From assembly GCA_910580225.1 (NCBI GenBank), contig CAJTXE010000002.1:62001-126000 (forward strand): a stretch of DNA of 64,000 bases, in the 5' to 3' direction. Both the position numbers and the translations under genes were made by a program. The notes under the pieces are model-generated. The model was not told the origin of the DNA. It saw only the letters and a list, made by a program, of their open reading frames with translations, and ran no database searches. This DNA comes from an uncultured Acetatifactor sp. (GTDB lineage: Bacteria; Bacillota; Clostridia; Lachnospirales; Lachnospiraceae). Shown in pieces: positions 9,007-17,615 of this stretch. Each line of letters opens with the position of its first letter. Position 1 is the first letter of the stretch.

Positions 9007-9035
9007 CATAAACTGCTTTCGGCAGGCAGTTTATG
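9007..9035. repeat. 10-bp hairpin in the intergenic space before tatD
   Basis: CATAAACTGC (9007-9016) and GCAGTTTATG (9026-9035) are perfect complements around a 9-base loop. No T-tract follows on either strand. It lies between the upstream terminator and the tatD promoter; a binding site or a remnant terminator are both possible. Confidence 0.5.
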
Positions 9036-9058
9036 AAAAGCAATCTATATAAAAGCCA

Positions 9059-9087
9059 TTGTAATGTCATCCGGAATCCGTTATACT
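9059..9087 (+). promoter_or_regulatory. tatD promoter
   Basis: TTGTAA (9059-9064), 17-base spacer, TATACT (9082-9087). Good consensus match and correct spacing, about 100 bases upstream of the tatD start. Confidence 0.65.
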
Positions 9088-9187
9088 AAAAACAGGCGGT
9101 CAGACAGGGAAAACCGAATTTTTCGAAAAGGATTTTGAAGCCAAAATATTCTAATAGTTGTGTGATAAGAAAACAGAGGTATCAAAC

Positions 9188-9985
9188 ATGGAGATTAAAT
9201 ATTATGATATAGGTCTGAACCTGTTCTGCAGGCAGTTTCCGGATCCGGAAAAAATCATCCGGGATGCGGAGGCAGCCGGTGTATGCTGTATTCTCACCGG
9301 GACAGATACAAAGGAGAACAGGCGGATTGACCGCTTTACCGGGAATCATTCCGTGTTCGGAACCACGGGCATTCATCCCCACAATGCGGATTCTGCCATG
9401 AAGGAAGACTTTGTGCTGATGGAACAGATACTGGAAAACAATACCAGGATTGTGGCGGTAGGAGAGTGCGGGCTGGACTTCGACAGGATGTTCTCCACCC
9501 GGGAGAATCAGATCAGATGTCTGGAAAAGCATATTGTTCTTGCCGAAAAATTAAACAAACCGTTGTTCCTCCACGAGCGCAGCGCAGCCGGAGAGTTTAT
9601 CAAAAGATTTCAGAAACATCCGGACATATGCAAAAGGTCCGTAGTTCATTGCTTTACCGGAGATAAAGAGACGCTGAAGCGTTATCTTGACATGGGCTTT
9701 TCCATCGGTATTACCGGGTGGATCTGTGATGACAGAAGGGCAAAGGAACTGCGGGAGGCGGTGAGGCTGATTCCTCCGGATCGGATTCTCGTCGAGACCG
9801 ATGCCCCATACCTGACTCCCAGAAACATTCCCGGTCTGAACAGGACCAATGTCCCCCAAAATATCCGGTATGTGGCAAGGGAACTGGCACGTTATATGGG
9901 AATTTCGGAAGAGGTGCTGATACGCCGTGCAAAGGAGAATACAGAGCGCCTCTTTGGGCTGCCTGCGTCCGGTTCACAGGTGTAA
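9188..9985 (+). CDS. tatD: TatD family metal-dependent deoxyribonuclease
   Basis: 265 residues. TatD enzymes are TIM-barrel amidohydrolase-like 3'-5' DNases. The N-terminus YYDIGLNLFCRQF, TGIHPHNA, VGECGLDF, LHER, VHCFTGDKE, ITGWICDDRRAKELRE and VETDAPYLTPRN match TatD proper (the E. coli TatD pattern) rather than the YcfH/YabD subgroup, which has an HxH start. The ATG at 9188 has GAGGT eight bases upstream; an upstream in-frame TTG at 9158 has no ribosome binding site. It has its own promoter and is followed by a second promoter before parC. Confidence 0.9.
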   Translation: MEIKYYDIGLNLFCRQFPDPEKIIRDAEAAGVCCILTGTDTKENRRIDRFTGNHSVFGTTGIHPHNADSAMKEDFVLMEQILENNTRIVAVGECGLDFDRMFSTRENQIRCLEKHIVLAEKLNKPLFLHERSAAGEFIKRFQKHPDICKRSVVHCFTGDKETLKRYLDMGFSIGITGWICDDRRAKELREAVRLIPPDRILVETDAPYLTPRNIPGLNRTNVPQNIRYVARELARYMGISEEVLIRRAKENTERLFGLPASGSQV

Positions 9986-10015
9986 TTTCTGTCTGAAATT
10001 CTGTGCTCATTTTCT

Positions 10016-10044
10016 TTTACAAAATGATTAAAGTGTGATATACT
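10016..10044 (+). promoter_or_regulatory. parC promoter
   Basis: TTTACA (10016-10021), 17-base spacer, TATACT (10039-10044), about 98 bases upstream of the parC ATG. It shows that parC can be transcribed independently of parE, which is 5.4 kb upstream. Confidence 0.65.
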
Positions 10045-10141
10045 TTTACTTATTTATGCGGGAAACCCCTTGGCAGGCTGCAGTCAATGCTTTCGAAGGG
10101 GGCGTTTTCTATATTTGAGCAGGCTGGAAGGATTGAAATAA

Positions 10142-12382
10142 ATGGATGACAGCAGAATTATCAAAACCGAATATTCAGAGGAGATGCAGAAATCTTTTAT
10201 AGACTATGCCATGAGCGTTATCATAGCCAGGGCTTTGCCCGACATCCGGGACGGCTTAAAGCCCGTACAGCGGCGTACTCTGTATGATATGTATGAGCTG
10301 GGCATCCGTTATGACAGGCCTTACCGGAAAAGCGCCCGTATTGTGGGTGATACCATGGGTAAATATCATCCCCATGGAGACTCTTCCATATACGATGCGT
10401 TGGTAGTCATGACCCAGGATTTCAAAAAAGGACTGCCCCTGGTAGACGGCCACGGCAATTTCGGCAACATCGAGGGAGACGGCGCCGCTGCCATGCGATA
10501 TACGGAGGCCAGACTTGCCCGGGTGACTCAGGAAGCATTTCTGGGGGATTTGGACAAAGACGTAGTGGATTTCATCCCCAATTTCGACGAGACGGAGAAG
10601 GAGCCTTCGGTTCTGCCGGTGAAGATTCCCAATTTTCTGGTAAACGGTTCCGAGGGCATTGCAGTGGGTATGGCTACAAGCACGCCTCCCCACAACCTGG
10701 GCGAAGTCATTGATGCCGTGAAAGCCTACATGCAGAATGAAGCCATCACCACCAAAGAACTGATGCGTTATCTGAAGGGACCGGATTTTCCCACAGGGGG
10801 CATCGTCACCAACAAAGACGACCTGCTGAACATCTATGAGACAGGCGTGGGCAAGATAAAAGTCCGGGGTAAAGTGGAATTCGAAAAACTGAAGAACGGC
10901 AAGACCAATGTGGTGATCACAGAGATTCCGTATCCTATGATTGGCATGAACATCTCCAAATTTCTGTCCGATGTGGCAGGCCTGGTGGAGACGAAGAAGA
11001 CCCAGGATGTGACGGATATTTCCAACCAGTCCTCCAAGGAGGGGATACGCATCGTGATTGAGCTGCGCAAGGATGCGGATGCGGAGAATTTTGTGAATCT
11101 CCTTTATAAAAAAACCCGTCTGGAGGATACCTTTGGCGTCAATATGCTGGCCATAAGTGAGGGAAGGCCGGAAGTCCTGGGCCTGAAGGCCATTCTCAAG
11201 GCAAATGTGGACTTTCAGTTTGAGGTTGCCACCAGAAAGTATAATAACCTGCTGGCGAAAGAACTGGAGCGGAAGGAGATTCAGGAAGGGCTGATCAAAG
11301 CCTGCAATGTGATCGATCTGATCATCGAAATCCTGCGTGGATCCAAGGACAGAACCATGGCGAAAGCCTGTCTGGTGGAAGGGAAGACTACGGGGATTCA
11401 GTTCAGGAACAAAGAGTCCAGAATCATGGCACAGCAGCTTTCTTTTACGGAGAAACAGGCAAATGCCATTCTGGAGATGCGGCTGTACAAGCTGATCGGC
11501 CTGGAGATTCAGGCGCTGATCAAAGAGCACGAAGACACCATGGCCAACATTTATCGCTATGAAGATATCCTGGAACGTCGGGACTCCATGGCTCAGGTCA
11601 TTATCAATGAACTGGACGGCTACAGGAAAGCCTATGCGGGAAAGCGGCGAACAGTAATCGAAAATGTTCAGGAAGCGGTTTACAGAGAGAAGGAAGTGGA
11701 GGAGATGGAACTGATCTTCCTCATGGACCGTTTCGGCTATGCCAGAACCATTGATCTCGCTGCTTATGAGCGGAATAAAGAAGCCGCAGACGGGGAGAAC
11801 CGATTTGTCTTCTCCTGTAAAAATACCGGAAAGGTATGTTTGTTTACTTCTTCCGGACAGCTGCATACCATCAAGGTGATGGATCTGCCCTACGGGAAGT
11901 TCCGGGATAAAGGGATTCCCATTGATAATGTAAGTAATTATAATTCTGAGAAAGAGGAAATCGTATTTCTAACCAGTCAGACGGAACTGAATCTGCGTCA
12001 GGTGGTCTTCGTGACGGCTCAGGGGATGGCCAAACTGGTGAGCGGCGGAGAATTTGATGTATCCAAGCGCACAGTAGCCGCCACCAAGCTGAGTAGTGAA
12101 GATACAGTTGTCAGCGTTGTGCCGGTCCTGGACCAGAAGAGCATTGTCCTTCAAACGATGGAGGGATTCTTCCTGAAATTCGATTTATCAGAGATACCAG
12201 AGAAAAAGAAAGCTGCAGTGGGTGTCCGGGCCATGAAACTGGGAGCGAAAGATGCTGTGGAACATGTTTATTACCTTTCCAGTGGACAGGATGTCTCCAT
12301 TGAATACAAAGGAAAGACGATTTCGTTAAACAATATAAAATCCGGAAAACGCGACGGAAAAGGAACAAAGGTCAGAATATAG
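10142..12382 (+). CDS. parC: DNA topoisomerase IV subunit A (GyrA/ParC type)
   Basis: 746 residues, shorter than GyrA (about 800-850) and consistent with ParC. It begins with the usual breakage-reunion domain (YSEEMQKSFIDYAMSVIIARALPDIRDGLKPVQRR), contains the catalytic tyrosine in AAMRYTEARL at residue 120, and the HGDSSIYDALV quinolone-resistance region with Ser/Ser-type residues. The C-terminal third is a beta-pinwheel with degenerate blades; no GyrA-box QRRGGKG is seen, supporting decatenase rather than supercoiling function. It works with the ParE subunit at 2817-4739 in chromosome segregation. Symbol is moderately sure, family very sure. Confidence 0.88.
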   Translation: MDDSRIIKTEYSEEMQKSFIDYAMSVIIARALPDIRDGLKPVQRRTLYDMYELGIRYDRPYRKSARIVGDTMGKYHPHGDSSIYDALVVMTQDFKKGLPLVDGHGNFGNIEGDGAAAMRYTEARLARVTQEAFLGDLDKDVVDFIPNFDETEKEPSVLPVKIPNFLVNGSEGIAVGMATSTPPHNLGEVIDAVKAYMQNEAITTKELMRYLKGPDFPTGGIVTNKDDLLNIYETGVGKIKVRGKVEFEKLKNGKTNVVITEIPYPMIGMNISKFLSDVAGLVETKKTQDVTDISNQSSKEGIRIVIELRKDADAENFVNLLYKKTRLEDTFGVNMLAISEGRPEVLGLKAILKANVDFQFEVATRKYNNLLAKELERKEIQEGLIKACNVIDLIIEILRGSKDRTMAKACLVEGKTTGIQFRNKESRIMAQQLSFTEKQANAILEMRLYKLIGLEIQALIKEHEDTMANIYRYEDILERRDSMAQVIINELDGYRKAYAGKRRTVIENVQEAVYREKEVEEMELIFLMDRFGYARTIDLAAYERNKEAADGENRFVFSCKNTGKVCLFTSSGQLHTIKVMDLPYGKFRDKGIPIDNVSNYNSEKEEIVFLTSQTELNLRQVVFVTAQGMAKLVSGGEFDVSKRTVAATKLSSEDTVVSVVPVLDQKSIVLQTMEGFFLKFDLSEIPEKKKAAVGVRAMKLGAKDAVEHVYYLSSGQDVSIEYKGKTISLNNIKSGKRDGKGTKVRI

Positions 12383-12451
12383 ACAGCAGCCAGGAAGTGG
12401 CAGGCGCGACGGAAAATACAAAAATCAGACAGGAAAGAAAGTGGGACAGGT

Positions 12452-13021
12452 ATGAGAGTAATTGCCGGAACTGCCAGAAGCCTTCCGCTGAAGGCACCTC
12501 AGGGGCTGGATGTGCGGCCTACGACAGATAAGATAAAAGAGACCCTTTTCAATATGCTGCACTGGGATCTTCCGGGCAGTGTCTTTGTGGATTTGTTCAG
12601 CGGCAGCGGAGCCATCGGCATCGAGGCTTTGAGCCGGGGAGCGGAGAAAGCATATTTTGCTGACAATGGACCCAAAGCAATCGCGTGTATTCGGCAGAAT
12701 CTGGCATTTACAAAGTTTGAAGAACGGGCTGTGGTGATGCGGCAGGATGCCTGCAGTGCGCTGGACAGTATCCGGCTTGCCTGCAGGGAGGAGAAGGTAA
12801 ATTTTATATTTATGGATCCGCCCTATGACTGCGGACATGAGAGGGATGTGCTGTCTGTCCTCGGCATCATGCCCTATGTAACAGAGGAGACGATTATCAT
12901 TGCGGAGGCATCTCGGCAGACGGATTTTTCCTATGCGGAGGAGCTGGGGTTTTCAGTGATAAAGGAGAAACTGTATAAGAACAATAAACATATATTTCTG
13001 AAGAAGAGGATTTTGGTATGA
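12452..13021 (+). CDS. rsmD: 16S rRNA (guanine(966)-N(2))-methyltransferase RsmD
   Basis: 189 residues, normal length. It methylates G966 of 16S rRNA (E. coli numbering) on the assembled 30S particle. Visible are the N-terminal MRVIAGTARSLPLKAP, the RPTTDKIKETLFNML signature, SAM motif I VDLFSGSGAIGIEALSRGA and the catalytic FMDPPYD (N/DPPY). It overlaps coaD by four bases (ATGA at 13018), giving translational coupling; the rsmD-coaD pair is widespread in Firmicutes (ylbH-ylbI). Confidence 0.95.
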   Translation: MRVIAGTARSLPLKAPQGLDVRPTTDKIKETLFNMLHWDLPGSVFVDLFSGSGAIGIEALSRGAEKAYFADNGPKAIACIRQNLAFTKFEERAVVMRQDACSALDSIRLACREEKVNFIFMDPPYDCGHERDVLSVLGIMPYVTEETIIIAEASRQTDFSYAEELGFSVIKEKLYKNNKHIFLKKRILV

Positions 13022-13527
13022 AACGTGCGGTATACCCAGGAAGTTTTGACCCGGTTACCTTTGGACATCTGGATGTGATCAGGCGTGCTTCCGAAATGTT
13101 CGATGTGCTTGTGGTAAGTGTCCTGAATAATAAAATGAAGAGTCCGTTGTTTTCCGTGGAAGAACGTGTTAAGATATTGAAGGAGGCTACAAAGGATATT
13201 CCCAATGTGGAGGTGGACAGTTTTACCGGCCTTCTGATCAATTATACAGCAGACAAACAGATTCATGTGGCTGTCAGGGGACTGCGGGCCATCACGGATT
13301 TTGAGTATGAATTGCAGATTGCCCAGACCAACAGAAAGCTGTCCCACGGCAGATTGGATACCGTATTTTTGACTACAAGTCTGGAATACGCCTACTTAAG
13401 TTCCTCCAGTGTGAAGGAGATCGCCAGCTTCGGCGGTGATATCAGTGAATGTGTACCGGATTTTGTAGCTGCGTTAATGAAGGAAAAGTTTCGGAATAGG
13501 AGTGGGTTAAATGAGCAGCAGGATTGA
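13018..13527 (+). CDS. coaD: Phosphopantetheine adenylyltransferase
   Basis: 169 residues. Transfers AMP from ATP to 4'-phosphopantetheine, the penultimate step of coenzyme A synthesis. The nucleotidyltransferase signature GSFDPVTFGHLDVIRRA, the phosphopantetheine-contacting VRGLRAITDFEYE stretch and the SSSVKEIASFGGD ISSxxxR-type motif (here lacking the usual final Arg) are present. Start overlaps the rsmD stop; its end overlaps the next gene by 17 bases. Confidence 0.96.
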   Translation: MKRAVYPGSFDPVTFGHLDVIRRASEMFDVLVVSVLNNKMKSPLFSVEERVKILKEATKDIPNVEVDSFTGLLINYTADKQIHVAVRGLRAITDFEYELQIAQTNRKLSHGRLDTVFLTTSLEYAYLSSSSVKEIASFGGDISECVPDFVAALMKEKFRNRSGLNEQQD

Positions 13528-14116
13528 ACAGTTAATAGATGAATTGGAAGAGTATATCGAGAGCTGTAAGCCGAAATTTATGTCCAACTCGGAAATTATT
13601 GTCAATAAGGATGAGATCGATGAGTTGATTCGTGAACTGCGTATGAAGACTCCCGATGAGATTCGGCGTTATCAGAAAATCATCAGCAACAAGGATGCTA
13701 TTCTGAATGATGCCAGGACAAAGGCCCAGGCTCTGATAGATGAGGCGACTGTACATACCAATGAGCTGGTGAGCGAGCATGAGATTATGCAGCAGGCCTA
13801 TTCCCAGGCCAACGGGATCGTAGCGACGGCGGCAAGGCAGGCGCAGGAGATTCTGGACAAGGCTACCATGGAGGCGAATGAACTGCGGACGCAGGCTTCC
13901 AGGTATACAGAAGATCGGCTTGCAGAATTGGAATCCATTGTACTGGGGGTTCTGCAGTCTTCCAGTACTACTTATGAATCCCTTCTGGGTTCTCTGGGGC
14001 AGTATCGTGATCTGATTCAGTCCAATTTAAGGGCGCTGCATCCGGTGGAAGAGGATTTGGGGACGCTGCCTTTGGACGATGAACAGGACGATGAAGATCA
14101 GCTGGATGAGGGCTGA
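13511..14116 (+). CDS. Coiled-coil protein of the coaD locus, unknown function
   Basis: 201 residues, rich in Glu, Ala and Gln, with long heptad-like helices from about residue 40 to 140 (RYQKIISNKDAILNDARTKAQ, ATMEANELRTQASRYTEDRLAEL) and an acidic tail ending DDEQDDEDQLDEG. There are no signal peptide or membrane segments. Such proteins are often annotated by similarity as V-type ATPase subunit H-like or DivIVA-like because of the coiled coil, but no ATPase genes are nearby. GGAG lies about 8 bases before the ATG. The overlap with coaD suggests coupled expression. A scaffold or division-related role is only inferred. Confidence 0.75.
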   Translation: MSSRIEQLIDELEEYIESCKPKFMSNSEIIVNKDEIDELIRELRMKTPDEIRRYQKIISNKDAILNDARTKAQALIDEATVHTNELVSEHEIMQQAYSQANGIVATAARQAQEILDKATMEANELRTQASRYTEDRLAELESIVLGVLQSSSTTYESLLGSLGQYRDLIQSNLRALHPVEEDLGTLPLDDEQDDEDQLDEG

Positions 14117-14173
14117 AACAGCCAGGAAGATACTTTATTTTGTATAGGGCCATACGGCAAGACGCTGATGATG

Positions 14174-14216
14174 AGAACCGGTTTTCAAAGGGAACTGGTT
14201 CTTCCTATTATAGGAA
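14174..14216. repeat. Two adjacent hairpins upstream of the amidase
   Basis: AGAACCGGTT (14174-14183) pairs with AACTGGTTCT (14193-14202) with one G-T wobble, and TTCCTA (14202-14207) pairs with TAGGAA (14211-14216). They lie in the 186-bp gap after the coiled-coil gene. No T-tract follows, so termination is uncertain; transcript processing or a leader structure are alternatives. Confidence 0.45.
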
Positions 14217-14302
14217 GCAGGAAGGGCTTTCCATAATCAAATGCGGCGCATATAGGACATGATAGCGGCAGCACAGCCGGAGACAACGTGGGAGGATGTT
14301 TT

Positions 14303-15649
14303 ATGGGGAGAATTTGGAGAACAATGCTGGTTCTGATCCTGTCAGGATTTCTGTTGCCGGGAAAAGTTCTGGCTGCCCCGCGGCTGCAGGAAACCACAGG
14401 AAAAAAGGTCATTGTAATAGATCCGGGCCACGGCGGGGAGAACAGAGGCACCATAGAAAATAATCACGAAGAGAAGCTGATGACAATGACTACGGCGCTG
14501 GCCATGTATGAGGAGCTTCTTCAGTATGACGATGTGGAGGTATATTTGACCCATACAGAGGATGTGGATATGCCGCTGAAGAAAAGGGCGGAATTTGCAC
14601 AGTCTGTGGAGGCTGATTTTCTGTTCAGTATCCATTATAATGCCTCGCTGAATCATGAATTGTTCGGATCAGAAGTATGGGTGTCCTCTGTGCCTCCCTA
14701 TAACGGATACGGATATCAGTTCGGATATGAATTTCTGTCGGATATGAGGGATCAGGGGCTGCTGGTGAGAGGAGTCAAAACGCGCCTGGGGGATCACGGT
14801 GATTACTATGGGATTATCAGGGAGTCTGTTGCGCTGGATATTCCGGCCGTTATCATTGAACATTGCCATGTGGATGAAGAACGGGATGCATCCTATTGTG
14901 ATGATGAGGAGAAATTAAAGGCATTCGGCAGAGCGGATGCCGCGGCGGTGGCAAGATATTTTGGTTTAAAGAGCAGCAGTCTGAATGTGGATTATTCCGA
15001 TTATTCCCTGGCTGAAGCAAGTGCATCGTCAAATGTGGGAGTAACGCTGGTAGACAGCACAGAACCGGAGATCTGTGTGCTGGATTTCTTGAATGCAGAT
15101 TATGAGACAGGGATGCTGGAGCTGACGGTTTCGGCCGAGGATTCGGATTCTGCCCTCCTGTATTATAGTTACAGCCTGGATGGCGGGCGTACATTCCGTC
15201 CCAGGGAGGCCTGGCCGGGAAGTGATACTCTGACAGGCAGTTATGAGAGCAGTTTTCTGCTGCAGCTGGAGATTCCGCCCAATACCTCACCGGAAGTTAT
15301 CGTCCGTGCTTATAATATGTATGACCTGTATACGGAAAGCAATCTATATCAAAGCCTGCAGGTATTCCGCCCGGATCCCGAACCGGATCCCTCCGGAGAT
15401 TCCGTGTTGGAACATGGTGAGGAAGAACCGGAAATACAAATTGTCAATGGGGATGCCATAGATCAGCAGGCTGCAGACGAGGGAAAAGAAGGAATGGGAC
15501 TTTACGCATTTGTGATGATGAGCCTTGCCTTTATACTTGCCGTTCTTTTCATCATGATTGTTTTCCAATATATAGCATACCGAAAATACAAAAGGAACCG
15601 GCGTCACTGCAGGAAGGAAGCGGGGGATATCTGGGACCAGCAGAAATAA
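14303..15649 (+). CDS. Membrane-anchored N-acetylmuramoyl-L-alanine amidase (Amidase_3)
   Basis: 448 residues. Signal peptide at the N-terminus (TMLVLILSGFLLPGKVLA), then an Amidase_3 zinc domain to about residue 225: VIDPGHGG (His ligand), a Glu in HEEKLM, SIHYNAS (His ligand) and catalytic Glu in VIIEHCHVDEE. A middle region of beta-rich, Fn3-like sequence follows, and near residue 405-430 there is a strong transmembrane helix (AFVMMSLAFILAVLFIMIV) with a basic tail KYKRNRRHCRKE. A C-terminal membrane anchor is unusual for this family. It cleaves the lactyl-amide bond between MurNAc and the stem peptide. The ATG at 14303 follows GGGAGG by 7 bases; the GTG at 14288 is rejected. The last 46 bases overlap ylbJ on the other strand. 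Confidence 0.85.
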   Translation: MGRIWRTMLVLILSGFLLPGKVLAAPRLQETTGKKVIVIDPGHGGENRGTIENNHEEKLMTMTTALAMYEELLQYDDVEVYLTHTEDVDMPLKKRAEFAQSVEADFLFSIHYNASLNHELFGSEVWVSSVPPYNGYGYQFGYEFLSDMRDQGLLVRGVKTRLGDHGDYYGIIRESVALDIPAVIIEHCHVDEERDASYCDDEEKLKAFGRADAAAVARYFGLKSSSLNVDYSDYSLAEASASSNVGVTLVDSTEPEICVLDFLNADYETGMLELTVSAEDSDSALLYYSYSLDGGRTFRPREAWPGSDTLTGSYESSFLLQLEIPPNTSPEVIVRAYNMYDLYTESNLYQSLQVFRPDPEPDPSGDSVLEHGEEEPEIQIVNGDAIDQQAADEGKEGMGLYAFVMMSLAFILAVLFIMIVFQYIAYRKYKRNRRHCRKEAGDIWDQQK

Positions 15650-16569
15650 TAAAAACCATTCAGCACTGTCAGAATAAGCTTGTTCAAGACATAGTTGCCA
15701 ATGGACAGATCAGAATTCCGGATGCAGCTGTAGGTCTGAGCAATGCAGGAGAGTCCACCGAAGGACAGTACCAGAAAGCTGTAAAGAGGCAGGGCGTCGC
15801 CCAGAAGCCGTAACCCGCCTGTGATTTCCAACAGTGGAGACAGGAGTCTCAGCGGATGTCCCAGGAGTATGTGGGGAATCAGGTTCAGCAGGTTATATAG
15901 AATCATATATCCGCCCAGAGACAGGATAGCCTGTATGGAGGTCTGGATCGAACCGTCGGTTTCTGCCAGAAGTCTTGCACCCAGAGACTGAGGTTGAGAC
16001 ACGGGGATTGCCGAAATTTCACAGCTGACCAGATCAGGGGCAGGAGCCTTTTTTTCCGCCTGCTGCGGCAGCGGCAGGTCCCTGTAGCGGGTACAGCGCA
16101 GTACCAGGCCATACAGAAGCGGGATTCCGTACATGCCGAACAGATAGGGAAAGAGGAGACGGCGGCCCAGGAGCGGGAGTACAAAGCTGCAGAAATACAC
16201 CGGTCCGATATTATTGCAGAAGGCCAGCAGGTATTCCGCTTCTTTTTTGGTGATCATCTGCCGTGTATACAGATCGTCCACTACTCTTGCACCCATGGGA
16301 AATCCGCAGAGAAAACCCACCAGCATGGCATAGCACACATTCTTCCGGACTTTAAACAGGGGTTTGACGACCGGATAGAGAATCAGAGAGGCTCTCTCCG
16401 TCAGGTTCAGGCGGACCATGATGCCTGACAGGATCATGAAAGGAAGCAGAGCAGGTATCATATTCTGCAGCCACAGCTCCAGCCCCATGGAGGCATAGCT
16501 TAGACTGAGCCGGGAGTGAGTCAGAATACAGCCTGAAAGGATGAAAAAAAGGATGGTCAATATGGTCAT
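15604..16569 (-). CDS. ylbJ: Sporulation integral membrane protein YlbJ-like
   Basis: 321 residues, mostly hydrophobic, with about eight predicted membrane segments. The nucleoside-recognition (gate) type signature is visible around MIPALLPFMILSGIM and GFLCGFPMGARVVDDLY, followed by LLAFCNNIGPVYF, characteristic of the YlbJ/SpmA group. In Bacillus ylbJ lies directly after ylbH (rsmD) and ylbI (coaD), so its proximity to rsmD-coaD here supports the assignment, although it is on the opposite strand. YlbJ is needed for spore cortex formation in Bacillus; the transported substance is unknown. No strong ribosome binding site precedes the ATG, so the start could lie a few codons off. Confidence 0.8.
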   Translation of the reverse strand: MTILTILFFILSGCILTHSRLSLSYASMGLELWLQNMIPALLPFMILSGIMVRLNLTERASLILYPVVKPLFKVRKNVCYAMLVGFLCGFPMGARVVDDLYTRQMITKKEAEYLLAFCNNIGPVYFCSFVLPLLGRRLLFPYLFGMYGIPLLYGLVLRCTRYRDLPLPQQAEKKAPAPDLVSCEISAIPVSQPQSLGARLLAETDGSIQTSIQAILSLGGYMILYNLLNLIPHILLGHPLRLLSPLLEITGGLRLLGDALPLYSFLVLSFGGLSCIAQTYSCIRNSDLSIGNYVLNKLILTVLNGFYYFCWSQISPASFLQ

Positions 16570-16781
16570 AGAAACGTTTTCCAGGGGGTTTTCCTAAATA
16601 TATGTGCGTTTGAGACAGATAATGCCGAAAGAGGAGCAAAATTGTGAGACCGAAAAGAATGGGGAGAGGCTGAAGGAAACGGTGGGATTGGAGGAAGAAA
16701 AATCGGTCCGGGAGAAAGGCGGTCAGGGGAAAGCGCGAAAAGGAAGGAAAACGAAGAGGGAAAGACAAAGAGGTGAGGAGG

Positions 16782-17483
16782 ATGCGGCTGGATAAATTTC
16801 TCTGTGATATGAATATGGGTACTCGAAGCCAGGTAAAAGCCGCCATACGGCAGGGGCTGGTGACAGTGGGCGGTGTGACGGCAAAAAGCGGAGAGCAGAA
16901 GATTGACGAGGCTGTGGATGAAATTACTTTTCGGGGAAAGAAGCTGCAATACCGTAAATATGTATATTATATGATGAACAAACCCAAGGGTGTGGTGTCT
17001 GCAACCGTAGATAATACGGCGGATACCGTGATTTCGCTTTTAAAGGAAAACTGCCGCAAGGATATTTTCCCGGTGGGGCGGCTGGACAAAGATGTGACAG
17101 GGCTGTTGCTGCTTACCAATGACGGCGCCATGGCTCACAGACTGCTGGCACCGGGCCGGCATGTGGATAAGGTTTATCATGTAACTCTGGAGCATCCGCT
17201 GAGCAAATCGGACATCTGCCGGCTGGAAGAGGGAGTGGATATAGGGGACGATATCATTACGCTTCCGGCCAGAGTAACGGTTCTGGACCGGAATGAGATT
17301 TTACTCACAATCCATGAAGGTAAATTCCATCAGGTGAAACGGATGCTGTTTGCCGTGGGAAACGGTGTGGTGAATCTGAAACGGATATCCTTTGGGTGTC
17401 TGCAGTTATCTGCAGAGTTAAAGGAAGGAGAGTATCGGGAGCTGACAGCAGCAGAGATTGCAATGCTTTCCCAAGAGGAATAA
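16782..17483 (+). CDS. RsuA-family pseudouridine synthase
   Basis: 233 residues. N-terminal S4 RNA-binding domain (MRLDKFLCDMNMGTRSQVKAAIRQGLVTVGG) followed by the catalytic domain with GRLDKDVTGLLLLTNDG, where the Asp is the nucleophile, and GKFHQVKRMLFAVGN. This pattern matches the RsuA/RluB/E group acting on 16S or 23S rRNA; which uridine is modified cannot be told. The ATG at 16782 gives the family-standard start, with AGGTG at 16771-16775 as binding site; an in-frame GTG at 16773 would add three residues. The strand upstream (16600-16780) is purine rich and non-coding. Confidence 0.9.
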   Translation: MRLDKFLCDMNMGTRSQVKAAIRQGLVTVGGVTAKSGEQKIDEAVDEITFRGKKLQYRKYVYYMMNKPKGVVSATVDNTADTVISLLKENCRKDIFPVGRLDKDVTGLLLLTNDGAMAHRLLAPGRHVDKVYHVTLEHPLSKSDICRLEEGVDIGDDIITLPARVTVLDRNEILLTIHEGKFHQVKRMLFAVGNGVVNLKRISFGCLQLSAELKEGEYRELTAAEIAMLSQEE

Positions 17484-17615
17484 CAGTTTCCGGACGGCAT
17501 GGATGCAAATTCGGGCAGAGAAGTTGAAACCTATCATCTGTCCGGCATATGGGGATATGGTCCTGAGAAACAGTACAGCGGGCACAGAAGCCGAAATAGA
17601 GACAGGAGACAGAAG

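Noticed and set aside
10256..11866. 536-residue open frame on the minus strand within parC
   Set aside because: Antisense to conserved ParC domains; no motif or ribosome binding site, typical shadow of codon bias.
16604..16795. 63-residue purine-rich open frame before the RsuA-type gene
   Set aside because: Lys/Glu/Arg-rich composition reflects a purine-rich leader; no conserved residues and it overlaps the true start.
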